From Embiotoca jacksoni (Eukaryota > Chordata > Actinopteri > Embiotocidae): a stretch of DNA of 64,000 nucleotides. Each line of letters starts with the position of its first letter. The stretch's first letter is position 1. The DNA is taken from assembly GCA_022577435.1 (NCBI GenBank), contig JAKOON010000057.1:594501-658500 (forward strand), given 5' to 3'. The position numbers and the translations under genes are program-made. The notes beneath the pieces were generated by a model that did not search any database, was not told the DNA's origin, and was given only the letters and a program-made list of their open reading frames with translations. Of the stretch, positions 11,779-22,754 are shown piece by piece.

Positions 11779-12055
11779 TATTGGTAAATGTTAAATGGTC
11801 TGTACTTGATCACCTTTCGGTCTCAAAGCATTTTAAGATGTTTTCTCATTCACCCACTAATGAGACAGATCACCATGCAAGGTGCTGCCATCAGGAGAAC
11901 ATTCACACACTGATGGTACACCATCAGGAGCAACTTAGGGTTCAGTGTCTTGCTCAAGGACACTTAGGCATGTAGACAGGAGGAGCTGGGGATTGAACCA
12001 CCAACCTTCTGATTAGTGTTCAACCCACTCTACCGTCTGAGCCACAGCCTCCCTT
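11779..12055 (-). mobile_element. tRNA-derived SINE, copy 1
   Basis: Read on the minus strand from 12055, the head has a pol III A-box-like word (GGCTCAGACGGTAGAGTG) and a B-box-like word (GGTTCAATCCC) at tRNA spacing. A conserved body follows (AAGTGTCCTTGAGCAAGACA) and then a tail reading into AAGTACAGACCATTT. This organisation is a common fish SINE type; V-SINE-like assignment is my inference. A truncated relative lies at 40008-40145. It is an interspersed repeat, not a functional tRNA gene. Confidence 0.8.
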
Positions 12056-13127
12056 GGTAGTAATGATGGGATGGATTGCCATCCTCCCTCGGCAGTTATT
12101 TCGTTTCTTCCTGCAGCAGTTGTTTTTTTAGCGTTTCATTTCTATTTGACCTCTGCAGCTGTTCCAGGACGCTCTTGTTACAGGAGACACAGTGAACCAT
12201 GTCCTTTTTCCTCTTTGGCAGTCCTCCAGACAATGTGGCAAATGAAACGGTTTTATTTAGCATTACTTTGTTAATCAGAGCCTTCAGGGATTTGTTTTAA
12301 GCTTTTTTTCCATGTTCCATATAGGCGACAACAAGTGCTTCATTAGAGCCTTTTAAAGGGAGTGCTTTGCCATAGATGGTTGATTTGGAGTGTGTGCTTA
12401 TGTAAATGAGACCGGTAGATACATATACTGTATGAATAGTTCAACATTTTATCTACAAGCAGCAAAATAATCCTGCTGAGACTGAAGCTGAGGGCCAGAA
12501 AACCAAATATTACACTGAAAGAGTTTTTGGTGAGTTCATCTCTCTTTATATATTATCCATTACACAGTCATTTGAATAACTCTTTATATAGAAAAGTCAT
12601 GCATGTTTAACTTCTGAAGGAAAGTAAACTGAAAAAATACATTTCAACTTTTTAGATAAGTACACATTATTTGAGTGGTTTTGGTAACTTCAGCTGTTTT
12701 GCCTCATGACATTGTTTGAAGAGCAAGCATTATGATATCTCTCCCCAGCTGCTCAGCCGCTGCTGCTGGGTTTAAACTGGGCTGTATAGTTCGATATATG
12801 TGTGGCAGCAGTGGCCTCTCAGGATGAAAAACGACCTGTCAGCCAGCGCGCTGGGAAAGACTGGCCCAGTTGTTAGTGACTGCATGAACAGCAGGAGAGG
12901 AAGATAAAGACGGAAGCTGATCATGAGAGTCCTCTCGCTCTCCATACTACTACTGCAGTACAGCTGCAGGTCATCATACCGATGCAGGATATTGTGAACA
13001 ATTGTTTTAAAATGTCACTAAATATGAACTTCAAGGAAACACATGTAACCACTTTAAAAACCTTTATTAGAGATGCATTGTAATTTTACTAAACTTAGTC
13101 TTCATCTTTCTCTTCTTACAGGTGATC
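12056..13127. other. Unannotated DNA, no gene recognised
   Basis: No repeat family, array or convincing frame seen. It ends directly at the 19-bp array. Confidence 0.5.
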
Positions 13128-13868
13128 ACAGACTGGATATAAAACTACAGACTGGATATAAAACTACAGACTGGATATAAAACTACAGACTAGATATACA
13201 ACTACAGACTGGATATAAAACTACAGACTAGATATACAACTACAGACTGGATATAAAACTACAGACTGGATATACAACTACAGACTGGATATACAACTAC
13301 AGACTGGGTATAAAACTACAGACTGGATATAAAACTACAGACTGGATATAAAACTACAGACTAGATATACAACTACAGACTGGATATAAAACTACAGACT
13401 GGGTATAAAACTACAGACTGGATATAAAACTACAGACTAGATATACAACTACAGACTGGATATAAAACTACAGACTGGATATAAAACTACAGACTAGATA
13501 TACAACTACAGACTGGATATAAAACTACAGACTAGATATACAACTACAGACTGGATATAAAACTACAGACTGGATATACAACTACAGACTGGATATACAA
13601 CTACAGACTGGGTATAAAACTACAGACTGGATATAAAACTACAGACTGGATATAAAACTACAGACTAGATATACAACTACAGACTGGATATAAAACTACA
13701 GACTGGGTATAAAACTACAGACTGGATATAAAACTACAGACTAGATATACAACTACAGACTGGATATAAAACTACAGACTGGATATAAAAACACAGACTG
13801 GATATAAAACCACAGACTGTATATAAAACTACAGACTGGATATAAAACCACAGACTGGATATAAAACT
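13128..13868. repeat. 19-bp minisatellite derived from an element A terminus
   Basis: About 39 units of ctacagactggatataaaa with few indels. Unit variants (ggatataaaa, agatatacaa, ggatatacaa, gggtataaaa) follow the same 16-unit order twice, so a 304-bp block at about 13150-13453 is repeated at about 13454-13757. The unit is the reverse complement of the element A right end at 14715-14734, and the last array unit is that word exactly. I infer that the array grew from the left terminal inverted repeat of the adjacent element A copy. Confidence 0.93.
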
Positions 13869-14734
13869 GTGACATCACTGCTGCGGGTGACATCACTGCT
13901 GCTTGCTGGTTGGTCACCATGCAGGCTGGCTGGAAAGTTACCCTGTGGCCACTTGTGGTATTGCACCACTGTGAATGGAAAGAATGATGAAGTAAGAAGA
14001 ATGACGTTTAACTTGAGCAAAGTTAAAATAAATTAAATTTATAGCAGGAAAACTGGTAGGAGTTCATAGAAATCAAAAGAAAGTTAGAAGGGGAGTGAAA
14101 GGTGTGTTTACATTCACCAGTGGACATAAACCACGTGGCAACAAGTAGTGATGTCATCATCCATCAGTGATGTCATCATCCATCAGTGATGTCATCAACC
14201 ATCAGTGATGTCATCGTTGGTTTGTGAACGTTATGAATCCTCCAGTTCAGATTCTGTCCGTCACCATCTTTGCTAGTTCGGAGCGGTTTGGAGCAGGAAG
14301 TGACCATATTTGGACGAGCTGGGGGAGGAGCCAGAGGTGGATCTGACTGATCTGATTGGAAACCTGACGATACTACGTCCCGCCCACGATAGCTGTAACC
14401 TGACTGCACCACAGGCCTGTCAATCAAACAGACACGCCCCCAAAAACAGGTCTTCTTGAATCTTCTTTTCTAATGAATGAGGGATTATTTTCAGATGGAC
14501 CTCCAGAAAACTAAGAAGAAGGAGTGACTTTAGCTAACAACACCGAGATAACTGATGGACACATTTTATTCACTTTGGATTTGATGAGAGAAGTTGAATG
14601 GGAGTCTATGGAGCCGGAGGCTTTTTGGAGCCGACCTCTAGTGGCACTCGCTGGTATTGCAGCTGAAGACACTTCTGGATCAGAACCATTTTACAGACCT
14701 GAAGCTACGAACTCTTTTATATCCAGTCTGTGGT
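13847..14734 (+). mobile_element. Element A, copy 2, with both termini
   Basis: This is the most complete copy. It is bounded by accacagactggatataaaa at 13847-13866 and its exact reverse complement at 14715-14734, a 20-bp perfect terminal inverted repeat. The interior has a double gtgacatcactgctgc word (13869-13905), 170 bp not shared with the 3-kb copy, four 19-bp units containing gtgatgtcatc (about 14147-14215), and the body shared by all copies. The open frame with MREVEWESMEPEAFW at 14590-14640 is incidental in my view. The structure fits a MITE-like non-autonomous DNA transposon, but no target-site duplication is evident because the left end has been amplified. Confidence 0.78.
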
Positions 14735-14938
14735 GTTAACACATTATCAGGCTCTTAATACTTCCAGCCTAAATGGTGTATTAACTCCTCAATAGATGAT
14801 GTCCCCCATCAACGGCTCAAAAAGGTTCAAACAAACTCTCCACAATATGTTTGTAAAGGTGCAGTTGTGTTTGCATTTGTGAAATGATCTGCGTTAATGA
14901 GGCGTTTATGTTCTGTCCCTCACTGTGTCACTCTATCA

Positions 14939-14994
14939 TCCTCTCTCTCTCTCTCCCTCCCTCCCTCCTTCCCTCTCTCTCTCTCTTTCCTTTC

Positions 14995-15037
<43 letters not shown>

Positions 15038-15063
15038 TCTCTCTCCCTCTCTCTCTCTCTCCT

Positions 15064-15110
<47 letters not shown>

Positions 15111-15152
15111 TCTCTCTCCCTCTCTCTCTCTCTCTCTCCCTCCCCCCCTCCC
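14939..15152. repeat. 214-bp pure pyrimidine tract, mostly (CT)n
   Basis: Not one purine interrupts 214 bases on the plus strand. The core is CT dinucleotides with CCT and TTCC interruptions. The mirror-symmetric parts could adopt an intramolecular triplex. Frames rich in Ser/Leu (plus) or Arg/Glu (minus) are by-products. Confidence 0.97.
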
Positions 15153-15600
15153 ATCCTGAGAGGTGTGTGATGGGTGAGGGATGAGGTGTGGGCCTCTGGG
15201 TCACAGAATCATTATAGATGTGCTCAAAGTTAATGGAGTACCCGTGCACGTGCCCGTGCACGTTTCCACACAAGGAGAATAATGTGTGGCAGGAACACAC
15301 ACAATTAACATTTGCACAAAACGCACACACACTCCATGAACTGTTTGTGGGGCGTATTTCCAGAGCGGTCCTGTGTTGATTGGCGCTGCGTGCAGCGGCC
15401 GAGGTTTCTGCTACACATGGCTCGGATGAAGTGACGGCATAAGTCACGACTAATGTAACAGCTTCTTTGTAGTCTGGTTGCTGGATGTCATTAAACCTGG
15501 CAGGGTGGGAAACACAGGAGACCTGATTTATACCGAGAGCACCCACCGGTCAGAGTGGCAACGTCTCAGCCTCTAATGAAACCACGCCTCTGTACGCTGG
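15153..15600. other. Unannotated DNA between two arrays
   Basis: Ordinary sequence of mixed composition with a small cgtgcacgtgcccgtgcacg palindromic patch near 15243-15262. No coding region recognised. Confidence 0.5.
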
Positions 15601-15900
15601 CGTGTACTCTGGCGTTTAGTCTGGCGTGTACTCTGGCGTGTAGTCTGGCGTGTAGTCTGGCCTGTACTCTGGCGTGTACTCTGGCGTGTACTCTGGCGTG
15701 TAGTCTGGCCTGTACTCTGGCGTGTACTCTGGCGTGTAGTCTGGCGTGTACTCTGGCGTGTACTCTGGCGTGAACTCTGGCGTGTAGTCTGGCGTGTAGT
15801 CTGGCGTGTAGTCTGGCGTGTAGTCTGGCGTGTAGTCTGATGTGTAGTCTGATGTGTAGTCTGGTGTGTACTCTGGTGTGTACTCTGGTGTGTACTCTGA
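15601..15900. repeat. 12-bp minisatellite, exactly 25 units
   Basis: Twenty-five units of cgtgtactctgg in unbroken 12-bp register. Because the unit is a multiple of three, the minus strand encodes a tetrapeptide repeat, mostly PEYT or PDYT with a few SDYT, PEFT and PEYR units. The frame extends upstream to an ATG at about 16017 and stops in the second unit from the plus-strand start (cgtttagtctgg gives TAA). The preceding minus-strand stretch has a good-looking splice donor, GAG-gtaagg (about 15936-15941), which would exclude the repeats from any mRNA using it. I treat this as a non-coding array unless transcripts show otherwise. Confidence 0.96.
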
Positions 15901-17177
15901 GCTCCAGTAGAAAATAGTGTGTAAACCGTACCTTACCTCAGTGACTCCCAGGGGTTCTGATGGTGGAAATATGAACCCTTCGGTCTCCATCTCAAAACAA
16001 AACTTTAATTCAAACACAGTTAATCTATATGGTCTTTTATATACACAATAGATTATTAAGTTAAAACATCACAAGTAAGAGATCAGTTTAAATTTACAGA
16101 TGCAAAATCTAAATATCTGACCATTTTACAGCTGCTGTGTTTTTTCCTCCGTCTTTTTTTTTTTTTTTTTAGAAAATGTTGAATTCTTTGCATCTTCTTA
16201 CGTTCTCTGTCTCCTCAGTTGAACCTGAGATATTCCGTCTAATCTTTCTCTGCTCTTCTCAACCCCTAATTCATTCTCTGAAAATATAAAAACATTTTGG
16301 TTTTTAAAGTCATTAAACTGGACTCATTCATTTAATGTCACAGTTCAAAGTTAATCTATGAAGCAACAACAAACCTGACAAAATGATTGGTTAAAACAAC
16401 ACTATGTAAAAATACCCTTTTTTAATAATAATAATTGTGAGAGTCGGGTAAACGAACACATTTCTGTGCATCAGCCCTGAATGCACCTCTGTCTGCATGT
16501 TTGTTTGCCACAGAGGATTTGCTCATTTGAAAACAAAGCATGTAGAGTCTTATCCAATCTCATTAACACAAAAGCGGGAGTAAATCTGAATCTCCATATG
16601 CCCCTGGTTGTTCTCTGTGTCACGTATTGATCCATCAGCTAAAGTATAACAGACACAGATCACACTGTGTGCGAGGAAACACGGAAAGGCTCAGGATATG
16701 TTGTTGTTGTGAGTTCAGCGCTGTGGCATCATACCTCTGTGTATGGCTGCTGCTGAAGTGCCGGCCCTCCAGCCTCTGTTTACCTGATAGCATATCCCTC
16801 CCTGATCAATACAAAACCATTGTGCTCAGCCTGATTAGCCCAGTGAGAAAGTCCAACACAACAACTCAATATCATTGAGCTCTGAGCGTCTGTCTGGTTG
16901 ACTGCAGCTGCCTCTTCACAGATATGTTCTGATGTGACTCTGGATCTATTTGTATGACTCGTTTATTGCAGACTTAAATCTCTGCTGCTTACAGAGAAAC
17001 GAGTTTGAACAGACACAGACTGCAAAATGCATCTCATAAATTCAGTCAGTAGAAATTGAGCAAAAAGAAGTCTGTTCCTCTATTTTTAAAATATTAATTA
17101 TTGGTATTAGCTCATTGCATCACTATTTGCTAAGTAGAGCGTCACAGAGTTGTCACCATGACTGCAGACTCTGAGAG
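15901..17177. other. Unannotated DNA, no gene recognised
   Basis: It contains a poly-T run at about 16153-16170. No repeat family or convincing frame seen. Confidence 0.5.
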
Positions 17178-18830
17178 CTCTATCTTACACGAAGCTAGTT
17201 TGCTAGTTTTGCACTGATGCCGTTGTACTTTTCATGTCCAGCACCCATAGGCTTCTACTTTTACATTTTTTTAAAAATCTAAGTGCAATGCAAACGCAAG
17301 TTGTGTGTGCTGGGAGCGAATGCAGGTTTGGTGAACACAAACGCATCTGTGGTAAAAAGTAGGAGAAATAAACAATTAGAAGATACTTTGACTTCACGCA
17401 GGAGGAAACTGACATATTTGTACGGTAGTTTCATCACATTTATGGTACAATGAGTCAAAATCCACAGGCTGATGAAGCCCAGAGAAGGAAGCGGTTCAAT
17501 GATAGAAGACAAAAACCTGCATCTTATCGGTGCCAAACACTGGAAATAATTCAAGGTCAAAGAGAACAAAGAACACTCATCTGATACACTGAGATCAGGT
17601 GCTGAATGATGTTGAGTAGTGAGCAGAAGTAAATTACGCACACTTAAAGCTCCCGATGGAATTCATTTATTAACAACACTGATGAAGAGCGAATGTGCTC
17701 CAAACGTCACTGACGTTGTGGTGTTAATAAATAAAATGCATCAGAAGCTTTGAGTGTGAATAATTTATTATTCAGTCATTAATTAAATGTCCGAAGCTGC
17801 CGGGCATAAATTGCCTTGAACTTTCCGTGCGTAAATGACACGGTGTCACTCTGTGGCCGTGTATGGGCGGTTACATCACTAAACCAGGTGTGTTGATGAA
17901 AAGGCTTTTGAATTGTTTCCCATTTTTGTGTAATGTAATTGCAATTAATTTGTAGTTAATTGGAGTTGCCTTTTATATTTTATGGCCAATTGCTTGATTC
18001 ACATCCAATTCAATAGACAAGACTCAGCTTTATCTTGTATATGATTAACTGAATCAAATGGTTGCATTCCAAAAAAAAAAAATCACGTTTTTTTTTTTGT
18101 CTCTCCACTGAAGCCACGAAAACAGCCCTCCATTGGCTGCGCTGCATGGAGGCCTGGTCTGAGCTGGCAGAAGCACAAGTGTAATTTCACTTCAAAGTTG
18201 ACACCAAAGTAGCCCCGCACAGGCAAATCTTTCCAGACACACTCCATGTTGCACTGTTCCTGATTCTTATTGAGCCATGAAAATGGAACGGAAAAAGGCC
18301 CCTTGCACTGTATTAATATGAAGATGCACCGTGATTTGCACTTAGATCAGATATGCACGGGTACATAATTAGTTGTTTGAATAGCAAATGTACTTGCTCC
18401 CATGTTAGCAACCATTGGTGTGTTGGTCCTAAAATGAGGTATGGTCAACCACATTGTTCGCTACTATGATCTTGTTTTTACATGTGCAGGTGGACAACAC
18501 AGGCACACTCTGCCTGTTACTCTGCTTGTTACACACACCGTGACACACAGCAAGGGCACAAACATGCAATTATTTTTGTGTCCATCAATCTGCAGATCCG
18601 TTTCCTCTGCTGAGAAGACTTCTCACCTACTACTGCAAAGCTACTGCTAAAATAGCAATCTACAAAGGTGCAAGTGCACCTGGCTCTTATGGGGCCTGAC
18701 ACTGATTGGATATTTTATATTATGCCCAAAACACACTTATGATTAATTAAGAGACAAAGTACCACCCCTATGAACCATGCGCCTTACTTTGCCTTCAGAC
18801 TATCTGCTGTTGAACTACACATGCACCATG
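17178..18830. mobile_element. Repeat F, split, with an internal block shared with 38.4-39.0 kb
   Basis: The outer parts (about 17178-17248 and 18360-18830) resemble a repeat I recall from many fish genomes: ctatcttacac at one side, then ggtcctaaaatgaggt, gcccaaaacacac and tgaaccatgcgcc at the other. Between them, 17280-18330 aligns discontinuously with 38430-39030. The best-matching stretches are 17505-17650, 17749-17830 and 18106-18330. I infer a diverged interspersed repeat whose inner block exists twice in this window, but I cannot define its ends or class. No coding capacity seen. Confidence 0.5.
17655..17742 (+). ncRNA. Hammerhead-ribozyme-like hairpin (degenerate)
   Basis: The core word CTGATGA (17679-17685) is followed by a four-pair stem (GAGC at 17687-17690, GCTC at 17697-17700). 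Then come CAAA (17701-17704) and a short stem, ACGTC with GACGT, closed by the 3-base loop ACT (17704-17716). The arms outside, 17655-17678 and 17719-17742, pair over most of 24 positions with about five mismatches. This is the stem order of a type I hammerhead. The expected second core word is GAAA, but here it is CAAA, so the catalytic G12 is missing or replaced, and one extra base sits at the junction with the long stem. I therefore expect it to be inactive. Relatedness to the hammerheads of Penelope-like elements is an inference. Confidence 0.4.
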
Positions 18831-19982
18831 ACTTCAGTCATGAAACCCTCATTCTTGTTAAATGTTTGGTGCCAATGTTTTCCAATCAACTGATCCTGCA
18901 ATAACTGGGGATAATTACTACTACGTGGTGTTAGACAACCAAAGCACTTGATTGACATCAAGAAAAGATCATGGTCAGCTGTTAAAGAAAGCCAACGCTG
19001 ACAGCTTGTATGAGATTAACTGCCAGTGCTTTGAATAGAAAACCAGGCGGTATTGTTGACTGACTGGATGGAGGAGCGCTGGAGGGATTCATTGTGACTG
19101 ATACAAAGAAGCTTCTGCTGTACATTCAAGGACACACTACATGTAGTACACTATGAAAGGCAAGGTTGGCAACACACACGCACACACATCTCCACATGTA
19201 GAGCCTTCATATCAGTCATTGTAAAGGCTGCAACAGCAGTAAAAAAAACAACTTCCTTTTAACTTCCTTAGAAATACAAATACAAAATATAAAAACATAT
19301 ACTGAAACTACTTCAAATATGGATTTCACAATGGATGCTGCCCGGACAGCTGGAATAAAACGAGGTGTATAAGTGAAATATATATATTAATTTATTGGAA
19401 TTTATTGTTGGTATTTTAATATGTTTTTTGAGTTGCCTTTTTAAATTATGTTTCTCTTTGAAATCTCTGCCAACATTTCAAAAATTGTAAAATGCATAAT
19501 TTGTTTTAACTATCAACCCTACATTATGCAGCCTTTACTGCATATTATTCTGGGAGAGGAAACACAAATAAGACGTTTTCAAACTCTGCATCCTGGAAAT
19601 ACGAACAAATAACCTGCAGACAGCAGAGGTGGAAACAAACTGCCAAGAAAGCAGCGGAGCACCCATAACTGGCAGTTCAATGCAAATGCAAATGAATAAT
19701 GATACTTATCTCAAATTTCAGGGAAAAGAAGATATTTTCTTTTGTTGATATCTTGTTTAACTTGTTAAGTTAATGTTATAGAATCTGACACCATCAAGAT
19801 GAGGCTGCCTCCTTGTAAAATGCTCCACTTCTGTTGTGACTAATAGGCAGTGAGCATATCTATCTTTGAATAACATGTGGCCGCTTCAAAGTTGTAACCA
19901 GGAAATGTTTTGCTGCTATTTTCTGATCTGCCAACACAGCATGAAGAGAAACCCTTTGAGGCAAATGTGCTGCTGGTCCAAC

Positions 19983-19984
<2 letters not shown>
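18831..19984. other. Unannotated AT-rich DNA
   Basis: No repeat family or credible frame recognised. Only a short CA-rich patch near 19172-19186. Confidence 0.5.

Positions 19985-20055
<71 letters not shown>
19985..20055. repeat. (CA)35 microsatellite
   Basis: Uninterrupted CA repeats over 71 bases. Confidence 0.98.
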
Positions 20056-20057
<2 letters not shown>

Positions 20058-21585
20058 TAATTTGGCCTTATTTGTGGAATAACATTCAAAAAAATTCAAA
20101 TCAAACTATTTGGTATGGAGGAGTTGTGCGAATGGAAACAGTGAGCTATTAGATGAAGTGCTGCAGGTGACAGAGCTGACCAGCACACATGATGAAGATA
20201 AACAACTCTGGCTGTACTGTGCTGAAGAAAAGTAGATGCACAATGCAGAGCTCAAGATTGCCTGCATGGTTCAGGGTGACTAACCCCGTCGTGGCCAAAC
20301 CCTGAGAGATGCTTTCAATTTGGGCCTCCTTCTCGACCCTTACTTAGCTGGTTCCCTCCCGCCGACACTTCACTCAGCAAATATTAACACATAAACTGGG
20401 GAGTAACTGCTGGAGAGACATCATAAAAAGCAGCTGTAGACACTGGCCTCCTGTTCAGTTGCACGGTGTCATGGTTGTAAACTACAACACCCCTCAGAGG
20501 AAACCAGCCGCTCCACTTTGATGATCCGCTCGACGCTGCAGAGTTTGTTAAAGCATGAAAAAAATCATGCAAAACTGCATTTAATGACAGATAACAACAG
20601 TGACTCAATGAAATCCAAAAGACTTAAAGAAACAAACTTCACCCCAAAGATAAAGACAAACCTGGACCCTGAGAAGTTTTAGATTAATTAAAGCAGCTCT
20701 CCTTCAGCACAACCTCTGCAACGTCTCCATTAATGCACACCTGGAAACTGTTCATTGTAACAGTCATGATTTACAGAGCCGCTCCTGTTGAGTGTTTTAA
20801 TGTCGTGTGTTTCCACGTGTAACCTGTGAGGAGCTCTGCATGGGAATATGGTTTCTGTTATAGCAGTCATTACGTCCACGTCTGGCCTTCATACATAAAC
20901 CACATGTATGTACGACGATGTGCGAAGCTTTTTAATTGAGAGGTTTGTGTATGTTGGTGTTTTATAATCTGTAAAAAAATGTCTGTGTCACAGTTGTCAA
21001 TCTTATTTTAAAGTTGAAAGAGATGAGATGCTTCCATATGTTGTGTGAGAGCACTTTTTTCTTGTTCTGTGATTTACAGCTTAAGTTAACACTAAACATT
21101 TTGAGAAGCAGATACATCAGTACTAGTTGCTGTGGACCTGAAAATCCTCTCCAGTAAAGTCACTTTAATATTCTATTAGAAGCTTCCATCCATGGAACGA
21201 TAGATGAATGGATAATTGTTATTTTTATACATTAAAATGAACTATTAATAATGTATTAGAAATTAAAATGCTTTGGCAAGCAAACATTTCAGTCAACTTC
21301 AGGCTTCACTGAACATAAAACTTTACAAAACACTTAAATCTAAATACATAAAACACACAGACGGAGATAACAGGGGTGAGAAGTCCTTATTTGAAGTTGC
21401 ATCAGTTCTTTTACAAACTGTTTGGCTCAGAGGCTTAAATGTGAGAGTGTATAACTTCCTGGAAAGGACCAACAGAAGGAGCTGCATCTCGGATGCGGAC
21501 GGGCTGAACCCGGGGTCGGTTCTTCTGACCCTCACACATGCAACTGCAGACGGAAATGTTTCCTCTGATATCTGACTGACTAATC
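20056..21585. other. Unannotated DNA, no gene recognised
   Basis: No array or recognised family. A frame at 21273-21575 runs into the LINE remnant but has no motif of its own. The last bases before 21586 may belong to that LINE. Confidence 0.5.
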
Positions 21586-21724
21586 AAAGAGTTGTTCATG
21601 GACTGATATCATCCAGACTGGACCTGCTGTCACGTCTTCTGTCCCGGCATCTCAGGCTTCCATCTCCTGTTTTACAAGTCATTCAAAAAGCTGCTGTCTG
21701 CTTATTAACAAGGTCCAAGAAATG
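21586..21724 (+). pseudogene. Non-LTR retrotransposon reverse transcriptase fragment (L2/Rex1-like)
   Basis: One forward frame reads VVHGLISSRLDLLSRLL and then VLQVIQKAAVCLLTR before a stop. These match the C-terminal region of L2/Rex1-group reverse transcriptases, whose usual text has an ISSRLDYCN word and a LQ-IQN-AAR-LT word about 30 residues later. The catalytic domain lies upstream and is absent, so this is a short dead relic. Its right end abuts a stretch leading into element A copy 3. The family-level name is uncertain. Confidence 0.62.
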
Positions 21725-21945
21725 AGACCAGTGAGAGGGGAGCCCGGATGTGAGCCCTCGTCCCTGGTGTCAGAGTCGTGCACTTTGTACACCTCCCAAA
21801 AAGACACCACTGCCGAGGGGGGCCGGAGTACCGTGTCGGGCCAAGAAACACAAGGACTGGACACGAGAACCTGTGGAGAGCTGGACTTTTTGTTTCTGCT
21901 CTGAGAGGCAGTAAAGGTGAACGGATGGTATCTGCATGTGATTCC

Positions 21946-22164
21946 ACCACAGACTGGATAGAAAAGTGTTCGTAGCTTCCGACTCAGAAAAATGGTTCCT
22001 TCAGCTGCAATACCGCCGAGTGCCACTAGAGGTCGGCTCCAAAACTTTCATTCAACTTCTCTCATAAAATTCTCAGCCAATAAAATGTGTCCATCAGTTA
22101 TCTTGGTGTTGTTAGCTAAAGTCACTGCTTCTTATTTGTTTTCTGGAGGTCCATCTGAAAATAA
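21946..22164 (-). mobile_element. Element A, copy 3 (terminal fragment)
   Basis: It begins with the terminal word accacagactggata at 21946 and continues through gttcgtagcttc, gtgccactagaggtcgg and ggaggtccatctgaaaataat, colinear with the other copies but lacking the 19-bp repeat part. It independently confirms the element's terminus and has small internal deletions (for example the block around 22040-22060). Confidence 0.82.
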
Positions 22165-22480
22165 TGTGTTGCTGTGAGAGGTTTGCTGGTGACGCTCTTG
22201 GCTACAACAACCGGCTTCGATCCATCCGGTTTGAGTTTAGAGAAACCATCATTTGCTTTTCAACAAGACATGAGCCTAAACACACTTTCAGGAGGAACAG
22301 CGTGCTGCATCAGATGATCTGGTCTCTACAATCATCAACATAAATCCAGCTGGGATGCTTCAGAACGAGTTGTAGCGCAGAGTGAAGGAATAGCAGCCAG
22401 CGCTCGGTTTAATGTGCAACAGCTCCAGGTGACGACCTCCTGAAGGTGGTTGACAATGAACAGTGTAGAAAGCTGCTGTC
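22165..22480 (+). pseudogene. Tc1-like transposase C-terminal fragment
   Basis: Forward sequence near 22255-22300 reads as a frameshifted form of the Tc1 catalytic region: a TTTTCAACAAGACATGAG word corresponds to the FQQD-x-x-PKHT motif, and cctaaacacac follows. About 50 bp later, gatgatctggtctctacaa and aacataaatcc correspond to the family's WP-QSPDLNP word. Frames are interrupted repeatedly and I see no terminal inverted repeat. It lies directly against element A copy 3, so the two probably became adjacent through deletion or nested insertion. Confidence 0.5.
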
Positions 22481-22751
22481 ACAGCTGAAGGTAGCTCAAG
22501 TTTAAAACAACAAATCATGTATGAAATATGGTGCTAGTGCTGCTTCATAATAGTGACTTCAATAGTTTGGTTTATTTCATGAAGAAATAAATGACCTTGT
22601 TGGTATGTAAAAGTGTTACATTATTATACAGCTACATTATAGAGCATGTTTTCATGTGTGTGTGAGCAGATGTTTTTATATTGATAACACATGAAGTGAC
22701 CTTCTGTTTATCTGCATGCTATTTGCAGCACCTCCATAAATGGTTCATGCA

Positions 22752-22754
<3 letters not shown>

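Noticed and set aside
11985..12055. tRNA gene on the minus strand
   Set aside because: A- and B-box-like words are present, but the cloverleaf is not convincing and the sequence continues into a conserved SINE body.
14524..14739. Element A frame MTLANNTEITDG as a small gene
   Set aside because: The same frame recurs inside repeat copies at 3.1 and 63.3 kb and follows the repeat boundaries, so it is probably incidental.
14920..15546. 208-codon minus-strand frame rich in Arg/Glu
   Set aside because: Most of it is the complement of the CT tract; the remainder has no recognised motif.
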